From Tenebrio molitor (Eukaryota; Arthropoda; Insecta; Coleoptera; Tenebrionidae): a DNA stretch of 64,000 nt. The translations under genes and the position numbers were made by a program. Position 1 is the first letter of the stretch; the number at the start of each line of letters is the position of its first letter. Location: NCBI RefSeq assembly GCF_963966145.1, contig NC_091051.1, positions 1,612,001 through 1,676,000 on the forward strand. The letters are read 5' to 3'. The notes under the pieces are model-generated. The model was not told the origin of the DNA, made no database searches, and worked only from the letters and a program-made list of their open reading frames with translations. Below are positions 13,401 through 24,753 of this stretch, piece after piece.

Positions 13401-16400
13401 CTCACGTTGTTCACGTTCAAGGCCAAAAGACTGAGGAGTAGTCTCCCGTTTTTACCGCCACTCGAATTCCGAGAATTTTTTTGGCGTAATCAGTTTTGTC
13501 CAAAGTAATCCTCACTTGAGATTGTGAGTCCTCACATTCTCTACCCCCATTTTTTCCACCGTTTCACGATAATCTTCGCCCCAAATTCTCGTTTCACTTG
13601 TCACAAACTCACGCCCGATCACAATTCGGCAATATTTTCGCTGCACTAAGCTTCTAGCGCTTCATCTTTCGACTTTTCTACTTCCGACTTGGCGCCACTG
13701 GGTCTTCTTATGTTGTTTCTTGGCATGATCGTATAAACTGTCATCTCGTTGTTTTTCCAGGTGTTTTCAGAACGTTGTTTATTTAATTTTTTTGTTGAAG
13801 ATTGCAAGCACTGAAGTCTAGTGCCAGCACGGTGACCACGAACTGGCCCTTCGACAAGAGGAAATGGACGTGTCGACAGTGTTCGTTCGCTTACAATGAT
13901 TTTAATAATTTCAAGTGCGACATTTGCAAGGGGCCGAGGATGAGACCGAGTCTGAATGAACCGTGCACGGTGACGGTCACGGAGGACAGAGGCAGCGCCT
14001 CCACGCCACTGTAAGTCAATAAAAAAATACAAAGCTGATGTTACGTCAATTCGGGCTTATCACTGATCTATTTAGTCGGTGATAAGTGCAACGGTCGTGA
14101 TGTTCTATGTCGATTGGTAAGCGTTGCTCGCTCTGAAAATGGGTTCATAAACTACGGTTTCTTTTTGTTGTGTTGCACAACAACTATTTTCGTGTTGCGA
14201 AAAAAGACAGTTTTTATGTTGAAAGCGAAAACAATGTCATTTTTTAACACAACTTTTTGAAAATATTTTTTTGAATATTAAAGAAAAATCTTGTAACTTG
14301 CCAATTATTGCATTGATGTGGTTGTTGTCAAAATCGTGATTATAAAATTCATCCAACGAATAGATATTTCTCCACACGTGATTTTTCTTTGCACCATTTC
14401 AAGATAATTTTTAGTGTTAACGATTTTTTTACGTTTTTAATACATGTGGTTTGCCTTTAATGCTAATATGACATGATAATCTTCACCAATTCCTCGTATT
14501 AATTCAATAGCGTTAAAACCACGAGGTAGAAAAATATTTCCGGGTGTGATAAAGTATCATCTTATCAATAATTCAATACTACTGGGAAATCGTTTTGCTT
14601 CTTTTGTACCATTTATAGAATCTTCTTTTTCCTTTTCGCTTCTATTAAATTACGCAGGAAGTTTAACTGGAGGAAATTTTAGAAGAAAAAATCAATCGAT
14701 ATCTCTTATGAGCTACATTTAGAAACAGTGATTTATAGATTACGTTCTTGCTAATGAAATGGCGAAAACTTCAAATTTGTTTTCCAAATATTAATTAGAA
14801 AATTAAGAATTTATAATATGGAAAAATGGTGGATGCGCCGAAGGAAGTCTGTTGATGTCTTTGTTGCCCGGTGGGGGAAATCAAATTTAAGAATGGTGTT
14901 TCATAGATTTTATTATTACGAATTGAGCCGAGAAAAAAATTCTGTTTCAAATATTAAAAAATAAAATTGAAAAATGATGGAGCAAACCAAAATGGTGGAT
15001 GCGCTGGGACATTTTTTGAAATATGTGATGTGGTGAGTCAGGATAGGTTTGAAAACTGGATTTTATAAATTGCACTGTGGCAAATTTAACAGAAAAAACA
15101 GCAAAAGAATAATTTATTAAGTGCAAAAATGGTGGATGCGCCAAAATATTTTTAATAAGAAATCTATCGGTCCAGTGAACTACATCAAATTTAAGAACTG
15201 TGCTTGATAGATTTTATTGTCGCGAATTGAGCAGAGAAAACCGCAGATTTCTATCTCCAATGTTAACAAAGAAAATTAGTATAATTTGAAAATTGGTATA
15301 TGCGCCGGGATTAAAAATTTTTATAGATCCCTTGTGACGAATTTAGTGGACAAAACCAAAAATTGCGATCTCAAATATCAATAAAGAAAAGTTGGGATTT
15401 TCCAGTGCGCAAAAATGGTGGATGCGCTGGATATTTAAAAAATCTTGGTATTTTTGTCATGTATTAAATAAATATTTTTTAAAACAAATCTATCCATGTT
15501 CCTAATAGAAAATTAATAATTAATGATTTAAAAAATGGTGGAGGTGTATTTTTTTTTAAATCTCTTGTCTCTTGTTTGTGGAAGTAAAAGGAATCCCAGA
15601 CAGTTATTTAAAATAGATTTTCACATAAGAGATTGAACAACAACAACAATCAATGATTTACAAATAACCGTTCGATAACATTTGATAAATTTAGTGATTA
15701 GAAGTTGAACGGAAAAAACGAAATAGGTAGTTATTTGTACAACTAGTTATGAAAGTCATACTTTTTTTCATGAGTTAAAGCAAATAAGTGAAAAAAAGAG
15801 ACTTCCATAACGTGTACACACTACTTTTTTGCATATCGATGTAAGTTGATAAATTTGGTCTAAAAGGTTTTATGAAAAATTACAACAACAAAAAAAATAG
15901 GTATGCTTTGACATTCATCTCCAAGGAGATGGAATAAAATGATTCAAAAAAGTACTACTTTCACTACGATTTTTGATGTAATAGTAGTTTATTTAACGAG
16001 TTCGTGTGTAATTTAGGCTTTTTTTGGCATGAGTGGGCCAGTTTAAAACTCGAGTGAAACGAGAGTTTTAAAGCTCCACGAGTGCCAAAAAAAGGCCAAA
16101 TTACACAAGAACGAGTTGAATACAACGTTTTTTTGTTCGACGAGCCCTCCCAAAGGCTCCAAATCGCTGAAAATCTTTAAAATTAGCTTGACGTTTCGTT
16201 TTGACAAGTTGTCAAATTTATCAAAATCCGTTCACATAGGAGAAAATTCTCAAATTCTGACAGTGTCGAACAAAAAACAAGTTTACTTTCACTACGGTTT
16301 TTCGTGTAAAAAAGTGTCACTTTCATTACGATATGCAAAAAACAAAATTATTCTGAAAGTACTTGTTTGGTACAGGTCTTCAAGAAAATACAACAAATTT

Positions 16401-19400
16401 GTGACGATAAATTATAAACAGTTTGAGATTCACTGGTTTATCATTCAGATCAGTTTCATGACTTGTCCCATTTTAGTCGAACAGCACAAATTCTGTTTAA
16501 ATTTGACGAAAGTGTGTCATGAAAAACGTGTGCAAACGGTATCGATTAAAAAAAATTAGTCGCAACAATAACTTCAAGGTTTCAAGTTTTTTGTCCCGTT
16601 GAAGGTCTTCAAACTGGAACGAGTCAGTCGAGCTCCAAGTCCCTCTGGCGACGTTGGACCAAGACCTGGACGATGATTTCCAACTGTTGCCAGGTACCCG
16701 AGTTGCGAGGTTTCCGCCTCATCTACACAACGCGTTTTCAGGTGAAGACAGTCCCGTCGACGAGCAAAAGTGGACGTGCAAGAAGTGCACCCTGGTCAAC
16801 AGCGGCCGCTCCCTGACCTGCGAGGCGTGCTGCGGCTCGAAACTGCGCTCTCTTACGATGAGCAACGACATGACGTTGAGAAAGGGCGAGTTCTGGTCGT
16901 GCACCAAGTGCACCCTGAAGAATCCGTTGTCGGCGCCGACCTGCAAAGCCTGCAAGACTGACAAAAATAGTTTAGAGGTGGCGCTGTCCGGGAGAAATCC
17001 TTCACCGAGACACGGCTCGTCGAAGAAGTACAACAAGAGCACGTACGCCAAAGTGAACCACAGTCAGAAAGTGGTGAACAGGAGTCGCTCCAGGATCAGC
17101 CTGATGAGCGACTTGGACCAGGTGGTGGCGCCCAACACCAACGCGATCAAAGCCTGGCAATGCACGATCTGCACTTTCGAAAACACGAAATCTCATATTA
17201 TCTGTGATATGTGCCAGAAAATCCGCGAAGACGTTCGGACCACTCCTCCGGAAGAACCCTTAAGGTTGAGTCAGGAGGAACTAGCCAATAAGCATTGGAA
17301 CTACATAGTGAGATATTGTAAGTTGAAGAAGCAGAGTTACGTGGACGATTCGTTCGCGCCGTCGCCGAGCAGTCTCTACTACAACCCGGGGGAGGTGAAG
17401 GACGCTCACACCGTCAAGTGGAAGCGGCTCAAGGACATCACCGTCGACGACGGACCCGATTCGGACCTGGTCTGGGCCGTCTTCAGGAAACCGCATCCAT
17501 CTGATATATCTCAAGGAGTTTTGGGGAATTGCTGGCTCTTGAGTGCCTTAGCTGTGTTGGCAGAACGCGAAGATCTGATCAGGGCCGTTCTGATCACGAG
17601 AGATTTTTGCCACCAGGGAGTCTATCAAGTTAGGTTGTGTAAAGACGGCAATTGGACCACCGTTCTCGTGGACGACTACTTCCCATGTGATAAAAAAGGA
17701 CATTTGTTTTACTCTCAAGTGAGTACTCCTCCCCGGAGATTTCACAGTTAAAACGGATATTGATTTATTTTTTGATATCATTTTAATTGCGGCCATTAAT
17801 TAATAATGCAAAATCTCGTGTGGGCAGGGGACGGCTTGTAAAATTGCAAAAGAGGTGATCGATTTTTTCCACTGAAATTGTGTGTTTATCTAGGCGAAAA
17901 GGAAACAGTTGTGGGTTCCTTTGATCGAAAAGGCCGTCGCGAAAATCCACGGTTGTTACGAAGCTTTAGTTTCTGGGCGCGCCATCGAAGGTTTAGCAAC
18001 ACTGACAGGAGCACCTTGCGAATCCATTCCTCTCCAGGCGTCTTCTATTCCCGCTCCCGCCGAAGAGGAACTCGACACTGATCTCATCTGGGCACAGTAA
18101 GTCCCCGATCCGACTCTCCCCTCAATCACTCGCTCCTTTGCAGACTTTTGTCTTCACGTCAAGCACTTTTTTTGATGGGGGCGTCTTGTGGCGGCGGCAA
18201 CATGAAAGTCGACGAGGTGGAGTACCAGAACAAGGGGTTGAGACCCCGCCACGCTTATTCTCTCCTGGATGTGAGGGACGTGGACGGTCACAGACTTCTG
18301 AAACTGCGAAATCCGTGGGGTAAGTGGGAGCAGATGGTGTCGAAGGTCACTACTGTTAAAGTGGTGTTAGGTCACTTCGTCTGGAAAGGGGACTGGTCGG
18401 ATACTTCGGAAAAGTGGACTCGCTCGTTGCGGTACGAGTTGATGCCGGAGGGACCTCAAGACGGCACCTTCTGGATTTCTTTCGCCGACGTCTTGAAGTA
18501 CTTCGACTGCATCGACATCTGCAAAGCTCGGAACGGTTGGAACGAAGTCAGACTGTCGGGAGTGTTGCCCCCGCTTTCCTCACAGAAACACTTATCTTGC
18601 ATTTTGCTCACGATTTTGGAACCGACCGAAGTGGACTTCACACTGTTTCAAGTAACTCCTCGCACCTCTTGCGTGGTACACTTTGACGAGTTTTTGTCGA
18701 CAGGAAGGGCAACGAAAGTCTGAAAAATCCCAACGATCTCAACTAGATCTGTGCGTGGTACTTTTCAAAGCACGCAACGGTTCGACCATCGGTAGCTTGG
18801 TGGAGCACAGCAAAAGACAAGTCCGCGGTTTCGTCGGTTGCAACAAGATGCTGGAGGCCGGCGAGTACGTCGTCGTGCCCTTGGCCTTCAACCACTGGCA
18901 CACGGGACTGGAGGACCTGACGGCCTTCCCGAGGTAGACCCGCGGCCGAGTGACCCGCACCCGCTTCACCTCTTGTTTTAAAGATATGTTCTAGCGATTC
19001 ACAGCTCGAAAAAGTTGCTGGCCGAGCAGCTGACGCCTCCGGATTGCATCCTGGCCGATTCCATCATTTCGCTGACGCTGGCTCGGGGGCAGAGACACGA
19101 AGGTCGGGAGGGCATGACCGCCTATTACCTGACGAAGGGATGGGCCGGTCTGGTGGTCATGGTGGAGAATCGACACGAGAACAAGTGGATTCACGTCAAG
19201 TGCGACTGTCAGGAGAGTTATAACGTGGTGTCGACACGCGGTACGTTGAAAACTGTCGATTCTGTGCCTCCCTTGACCCGACAAGTTATCATTGTTTTGA
19301 CGCAACTCGAGGGTAGTGGCGGTTTTTCCATAGCTCATAGACTCACACATAGACTTGCTAATTCACAGGGTTTATACGACTGGGGGCCTTCCGGCACTTG

Positions 19401-19458
19401 TCACGATCCAGAGCTAGATTATCAGACTAGCGGGTTGCATATGCCTCGTTTGTTTTAA
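10467..19458 (+). CDS. sol: Small optic lobes / calpain-15 cysteine protease
   Basis: Nine coding exons keep one frame: 10467-10687, 10757-11399, 12948-13369, 13801-14010, 16605-17718, 17894-18096, 18144-18651, 18704-18933 and 18984-19458. They give about 1341 residues, or about 1325 if a 48-bp segment in exon 5 is removed. The N-terminal half carries six RanBP2-type zinc fingers (W-x-C-x2-C-x10-C-x2-C): one each in exons 1, 2 and 4 and three in exon 5. The calpain protease domain follows, with the catalytic Cys in QGVLGNCWLL (about residue 790-810), His in GLRPRHAYSL and Asn in LKLRNPWG, so the triad is intact. A C-terminal region after the protease matches the position of the SOL-homology domain. 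Known family members are calcium-independent-type intracellular cysteine proteases needed for optic lobe development in flies and eye and brain development in vertebrates. Drosophila SOL is somewhat longer, human CAPN15 shorter. Confidence 0.93.
11400..12947 (+). other. Intron 2 of sol
   Basis: A 1.55-kb AT-rich intron between phase-0 exons. It contains one short reverse-strand open frame with a hydrophobic start (listed separately). At 11514-11595 there is an ATG-led 27-codon stretch with a good donor after it, but its phase (1) does not fit either neighbouring sol exon. Confidence 0.6.
12565..12792 (-). CDS. Candidate small secreted peptide within sol intron 2
   Basis: An uninterrupted 75-codon frame on the strand opposite sol. 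An internal Met at codon 8 (MDLFRFVLLISQVF) would begin a short hydrophobic stretch resembling a signal peptide, followed by a polar chain with one cysteine and a dibasic GRR near the C-terminal end. I do not recognise a family. No TATA box or polyadenylation signal is convincing nearby. It could equally be a chance frame in intronic DNA. Confidence 0.15.
   Translation of the reverse strand: MVLHVSAMDLFRFVLLISQVFTLKNCLSELVRTGSSQNDVFNAIMEIQHHVNFYISKLGRRTVPRGIYVYYEYQK
14815..15545. repeat. Diverged tandem repeats in sol intron 4
   Basis: The phrase AAAAATGGTGGATGCGCC or a close variant occurs near 14822, 14993, 15127, 15291, 15413 and 15532, spaced about 120-170 bp apart. Between copies a second shared phrase reads roughly TAGATTTTATTattACGAATTGAGC followed by GAGAAAA. 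This is an old, decayed tandem array of about six units inside the 2.6-kb intron. Confidence 0.75.
15995..16117. repeat. Foldback (palindromic) repeat in sol intron 4
   Basis: The arm at 15995-16036 is nearly the reverse complement of the arm at 16076-16117. Both contain GTGTAATTT, a TTTTTTTGGCA run and end motifs around AACGAG/CTCGTT. A smaller palindrome, AAAACTCGAG and its mate, lies in the centre. It looks like a miniature inverted-repeat element, possibly the left end of a longer insertion: a 147-codon low-complexity frame follows at 16116-16559 with no recognisable domain. Confidence 0.7.
16694..16741 (+). other. Possible 48-bp in-frame mini-intron in sol exon 5
   Basis: The segment starts GTACCC and ends CGTTTTCAG, has no stop codon and is exactly 16 codons long. 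Splicing or retaining it keeps the frame. Introns elsewhere in this window are commonly 46-52 bp, so it is probably removed at least sometimes. The donor is not a strong consensus. Confidence 0.5.
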
Positions 19459-19894
19459 TTTTCTATTCAGTTTTTTTCTATTGTTGTTTTTTGATCTTTT
19501 AAACGTTGAGATTATGGCCTAAGTGTCCAGTTTTGTTCAGAATGACTCTTGTTTCTTCATTCCTGAATAGCTGTTTGTTTTTATCAGTACATGTTTTAAT
19601 GCAGATCGTTTTTGTCACCACGTTCACGAATATTACAGTGTTCAGTTTTTACGACGTATAAACGTAAATGTTAACGTAACTACGTTTGTTCTTGTTATGT
19701 AACTTAGTTACGTTAGCTGTTTGGTGTTTACTAGTACAGATTCAGTAACATGCTTTTTAGATTGTCTTGCAAAGTTTGTGTGAATTCGTAAATTGTTAAG
19801 AATTAAAGTAAGCTTTCAAATAATTCCATTTTAATTTTCACCAAGCAAACATACAAACGAGAACACAACTTACGTTAAGACCAAAACAACAAAC
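19459..19894. other. Convergent 3' intergenic region, sol and P450
   Basis: 436 bp between the stop codons of two convergent genes. It would hold both 3' UTRs. AATTAAAG near 19801 could serve as a weak polyadenylation signal for sol. Nothing else is evident. Confidence 0.5.
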
Positions 19895-21911
19895 TTAAAC
19901 GCGTTCAGCAAATCTAAATCTAAGTTTCTTGTTCGGCGCCGCCCACAGCTTGTTGGTGCTGTTGATGTCGCCGTAAAGATACTCGATCTTGAAGTTCCGC
20001 AAGATCTGTTTCAAACTCGCATTTAACACCGATCGTGCCTCGACAAATTGTCTTACCTTCGTTATCAAAACTCCAATCTGCATCTCTGCCAGTTCCTTAC
20101 CTAGACAAGCCTTGGCGCCGTAACCGAACGGAATCGAAGCAAACACTTGCATGTCGTCGACGGGAGTGAGCCAACGCTCCGGCATGAACTTGTGAGCGTC
20201 TTCGAAGTACTCTTCCCGCCAGCTCGACAAGCTCGTCACCATCAACAAGTAAGTCCCTCTCGGGATGTGGTAGTTGTAGACGGAGAGGTCGTTCTGGAGA
20301 ATGCGTCCCAACAGAGGAATCGGCGGTTTAAGTCGGAGAGTCTCTTTGATGCAAGCTTGCAGATAGGGCATCGCCGCCAACGCGTCTTTAGACAGTTTGG
20401 AGGGTTGACGCGAGATCTCGTTATAGAGCTTCACTTGACATCTGGGGTTTCGGGCCAAGTGGTAGAGCATGAATGCGACGGTGTGGGTCATCGCATTGAT
20501 CCCGATCAGCATCATGTCGAGCAGGATCGTCATGGCATCCTCCACCATAATCCCAGGCTTCAAGAGGACGTTTTCCATGAGACACGTCGTCTCTTTGCTG
20601 GTGGTGTCGCCTTCTTTTTTCTCCTTGATCAGAGCTTGGATTCTGTGCACGTACTTGCTCAGGACGTTGTCGATTGAATCGCAATTCTCCACCAGAGATT
20701 TCCAAGCGGGAGTCGGAAAGAATTGCCACAAGTGGAGACCTTGACAAATATTTTTAACCAAAGCTTTGACAATTCGTCATTTTACCGTATTCGCACCGCT
20801 GGATCGCTTTGGTCGCTTTGATCAAACCATCCAGTAAGACTCCTGGATCGGAAGTGGAACTCAGACCGCACGGATCCAAGAAACCCAATCTCTTGTCCAG
20901 AGTCACCAAGCACATGCATTCCAAGCACCACTTGTAGATTTCTTTCTGGAAAGTCCCAGGAACTTCCTCTTGACGATTTCTTATGCTCGCGATTCGCATA
21001 ATAAACTTGTCACAAGTGTCGTCGATCTTGTCGTACTGTCGAGCGATCAGCAGAGGAAGAGGTTGCTCCACAGATTTGCGGAATTTCTCCCACTCCGGGC
21101 CAAACCTTTACAAAACATTTTAACACGGTCGAAACACGTATTTTCCGTGAATTACATGAGAAACGGTCCCGAATGCCTCAATTTCCTGTAGTGGAGTCGG
21201 TATTTTTCGACCGAGTCCAGACTGGAGCGAATGGGGTAGGGCCCCTCGTTCTTGAACACCGCCGCGACGTGTTCGGGGCGACTCACCATGACGATGTCGC
21301 CCCCTAGGGGACCGTGCAGACGCACCACAGGCCCGTAGTGGTCGAAAAATCGCTTGAAGAGCGCCATGTTCCCGCTCCAGCTCAGCAAGCTACCTACATT
21401 TTTCGAAAAATTAGCGTTTCGATCCATCATCCGCGTTTAACCGGCCATTACCAACAGCTAGCAAGTACTGAATCGCTCCGCCAGTGATTTGGGTGCTTAT
21501 GACGGGCAGCATCCCCCATATTCTGTGTATTATTCGCAGGCTGATGGGACCAGGGATGTTGTCGAAGGAGATGGCTTTGGTGATTTGATCTACGACCACC
21601 TGCCTCTTGATAGTCGAGGTGTCGACAAGCAGGTCCATGTCGGGCTTCTGCAGAGTGACCTTGACGGGGTCTGGGGGCACGGAGATGTTGGGTTTGCCTG
21701 CAGAAAAGCACGGATGAGCGGGGAATTACGGAAAGTGGGAGTTACCGGTGATTGTGAAGGCGCTTGGGCTGGGGGCTTGGGCGCTTCCTGCCGATGCGGA
21801 GGCCGCAGTCGCAGAGGTCTTGGTCGAGTCATTTGCAAAGTTCTTCCGGTTGAAGCGGGTCAGAATGTAGGAATGCAAAGGTTTCACGCGTAGGGCTTGC
21901 ACTATGGACAT
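19895..21911 (-). CDS. Mitochondrial-clan cytochrome P450 (CYP49/CYP301-like)
   Basis: Five exons on the minus strand join in frame: 21911-21746, 21697-21452, 21393-21156, 21105-20786 and 20739-19895, giving 604 residues. Hallmarks are present: ETLR (K-helix ExxR), PERW, and the heme loop FGYGAKACLG with the ligand Cys near residue 535. The long basic N-terminus rich in Arg, Lys, Ser and Ala and lacking a membrane anchor argues for the mitochondrial clan. So does the phrase YPIRSSLDSVEKYR in the B-helix region. At about 600 residues it is longer than most members and close to CYP49A1, which I favour over CYP301 without proof. The I-helix reads GINAMTHT, where the acidic/Thr pair of the oxygen-activation motif is normally GxDTT-like, so the chemistry may be atypical. 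The junction at 20785-20740 gives a 46-bp intron and restores EYG-LHLW. Confidence 0.9.
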
Positions 21912-22705
21912 TTTTTTCGACGAAATTTCACCTTTCCCAAGTGGCGTCACTTGAGCTGGTCAAAAAAGTAATGGCGGCGCACAGGCTACTATTCGCTTTA
22001 TTTCGCGGACCCGACAAAACCACAATTTCTTACTGAAAGTTGGTCAAACGGCGCAATTTGTTAGATGCGATCGATTTGTACAAATCGTAAGCGATTCCCT
22101 CACCTGGAATTAATTTTCAACTGGTATTTCTTCCAAAAAACGCGCACCAAAAATTCGCCACACGTTTTTTCGCCGTTATTCATTTGTTACAATTCAACAA
22201 CGGGCTCCTGTTTTTTGATGTCAACCAATTATTTCCCTCAAAAAATTATTTTGCAGTATTTACACAGCCCGTTGGTGTTTTTATCGATGTCCTATCCAAT
22301 TTCTAACATGTTTCGCCGGTTTTTTCATTTTAAAGGCGGGATTAGAGCGATTTGAAGCTGGGCCAGTCCATTCCGGTTGGCCACCGGAACTCCCCTCTCT
22401 CAGTTTACGTCACGCCCACGCTGTCTCTGTTTATATACGAAAAAAATAATTGAAACTTTTTCCAAAATAATTTTTGCAAATTTAACTCGACATAATCCGC
22501 AATAAATAGATCCAGGTATGTCTGCACAATTGTATCGTGTAAAATTCTCGTTTTCGACGGTGCAATAAAGGTACGAAAATTTAGGTTATGTTTATAGTAA
22601 ACAAGTTTATTTAGAGCAGTTGTCATTTTTTTTATTCAAGACAATTTACAATATTTGTTTATTTCCAGGACAAGACTCTTAAATTTTTGAAAAATTTTCA
22701 ACAAA
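21912..22705. other. Divergent intergenic region, P450 and heparanase
   Basis: About 790 bp between two divergently transcribed genes. It must contain both promoters. A pyrimidine/purine-biased, AT-rich stretch with no convincing TATA box, RNA gene or repeat. Confidence 0.4.
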
Positions 22706-24717
22706 ATGTTCACCACACTTGACGAGGACACTCTACAGTACAGACCTAGATGTAAACTTGATAATCTCCCTGATCCCTTCTAAATTTTCATTTGCAGTGA
22801 AGAAATGCGGCAGCGTTTGTACCGTCCTATCTGTAACTCTATGTTTCGTAACTCTAATAATGCTTCTCGCGATTTTCGCGGTAGATCTGAACCAGAAAGT
22901 CCACGTTGTCTATATTGATGGTGTCAAGCCCAGATTTGTGACAAATGAGAAATTTCTAAGCGTGGCGCTTGACTCGGCAACAATCGCGAGCGGCTTCAAG
23001 CACTTTGACTTCACGTACTTAAATCGACATTCTCACTTTATTTCCTATTGATTCTAACAAATTATAGTAATGAAAGACTTCTGAAAGTGATGAAAGCTCT
23101 ATCTCCTGCTTATTTGCGCGTTGGGGGCACCATGGCCGACAGACTAATCTTCACGACAAACAAATCGATGTCTTTCAAATATCACCTAAGAGAAACGGAC
23201 GGAGGTGAATGCTCCTATGAACAAAAATATTGTGACTACTTGCAGAAACCTAACTTCACCATGAACGCAAAAGAGTGGATTCAACTGAACAAACTAGCTC
23301 AAAAGACAAACTTAGACCTGATTTTCGACCTGAACGTGCTCCAGAGGTTTGACAACAACACCTGGGACCCCACAAACGCAGAAGAACTGATCAGTTTTTC
23401 CAACAAGCACAATTTCAATTTAAATTGGGAGCTTGGGAACGGTACTGCGCACAAACTAGTGCTATCAGTGCTGCCAACTCTGTGTGTTTCCAGAACCCAA
23501 CTCCTTTCGCCACCAATTTAATTACCAAGTGGACAGCTCGCAACTGGCCAAAGATTTCCACACGTTGAGGAATTTGTTGCGCAAGTACCCCAAATACGCC
23601 GATTCACTTCTCGTAGGTCCGGACGTGACCCGACCTCGAACTGATAGCAACCAGAGTACTGCATATCTTAGGGAGTTTTTGACAGAAGGTGGTCACGTGG
23701 TCGATGCAGTGACGTGGCATCAGTAAGTTCTCGAGAAGTTTTAGCGACATTTAAAAAATATTTCTAGATATTATTTCAACGGAGCCACGGCGAAAGTCGG
23801 TGACTTTCTAGATCCGCAAACTTTTGACATTCTCAAGTGGCAGATCAACGCAGTCAAGGCCATCGTGCAGGGTGACAGGTTGACGGATAAGCGCATCTGG
23901 TTGGGTGGGTTTTGTCACATTTTGATCGACACCTGTTCATAATTGGTTAAAGGTGAAACTTCGTCTGCTTACGGGGGCGGCGCTCTCCACCTTTCTAATC
24001 GCTACGTCGCGACTTTTATCTGGTTAGACAAGTTGGGGGTGGCGGCACAATACGGCTTGGACTTGGTCATCAGACAGACCATCTTTCAAGGCCACTACGC
24101 CCTGGTCAACAAACACTACGAGCCATCACCTGTAATTGCATAAAACTCTATCGATCGTCGATTAATTATTGATGTTGGTAGGACTGGTGGGTGAGCGTTT
24201 TGTACAAAAAACTAGTGGGCAACAAGGTCATCGATTGTCACACGACTCATTCCCCTAAAACTCGAATTTATTGCCAATGTACCCAACCGAAAAGTTACTA
24301 CAAAAATATCTCATCTGTCACCGGTAAAATTCAAATCAACCGGCGAACACGTTTATTTTGAATTTTGTAGTTTTCGGGATTAATTTGCACAACCGCATTG
24401 CGAAGATTCGATTCGAGGGCACCACCCCGTTGAACGACGAGCTAGCGATGAAGGATCTCAAAGTGCACGCTTACGTCTTGACCACCGTAGAGAGAATAGA
24501 CTCAAGGTCTTGCATTCGCTCAATGTACGCATTTTCTATTGATTTTATTTGTAGGTTGATTTTCCTGAATGACGACCTTTTGGAATTGACCAACACCAAC
24601 GACGTGCCAAATTTACTCCCCAGAACTGTCTCGGCGCACCCGTATGTGGAGATGCCCCCGTATTCCCTGGCGTTCTGGGTGGTCCCGGCGACTGGAACTG
24701 TGCCGTCTTATTGTTAA
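22706..24717 (+). CDS. HPSE: Heparanase-like endo-beta-glucuronidase (GH79)
   Basis: Nine exons read through in frame to 540 residues, close to the 543 of human heparanase: 22706-22751, 22798-23014, 23068-23441, 23494-23722, 23768-23904, 23953-24131, 24182-24323, 24371-24506 and 24555-24717. The two GH79 catalytic glutamates are visible: the acid/base in WELGNEPNSF at about residue 213, split across the exon 3/4 junction, and the nucleophile in WLGETSSAYGGG at about 336. Upstream AYLRVGGT is the conserved beta-strand of the TIM barrel, and the C-terminal beta-sandwich ends PPYSLAFWVVP. A hydrophobic segment at about residues 20-40, following a short basic N-terminus, looks like a signal anchor rather than a cleaved signal. 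The family cleaves heparan sulfate chains at the cell surface, in matrix or in lysosomes. AATAAA lies at 24747. Confidence 0.95.
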
Positions 24718-24753
24718 TATATAATTTTTATATTGTCACGTTTTACAATAAAC

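Noticed and set aside
16116..16559. 147-codon forward frame in sol intron 4
   Set aside because: It begins in a foldback repeat, is low in complexity, lacks any domain, and no splice signals join it to sol.
20147..20677. 176-codon plus-strand frame inside the P450
   Set aside because: Antisense shadow of P450 exon 5, which carries the heme-binding and ExxR motifs.
20763..20785. 22-bp intron in the P450 suggested by a nearer AG
   Set aside because: Too short to splice. The AG at 20740-20741 gives a 46-bp intron and restores the expected sequence across the junction.
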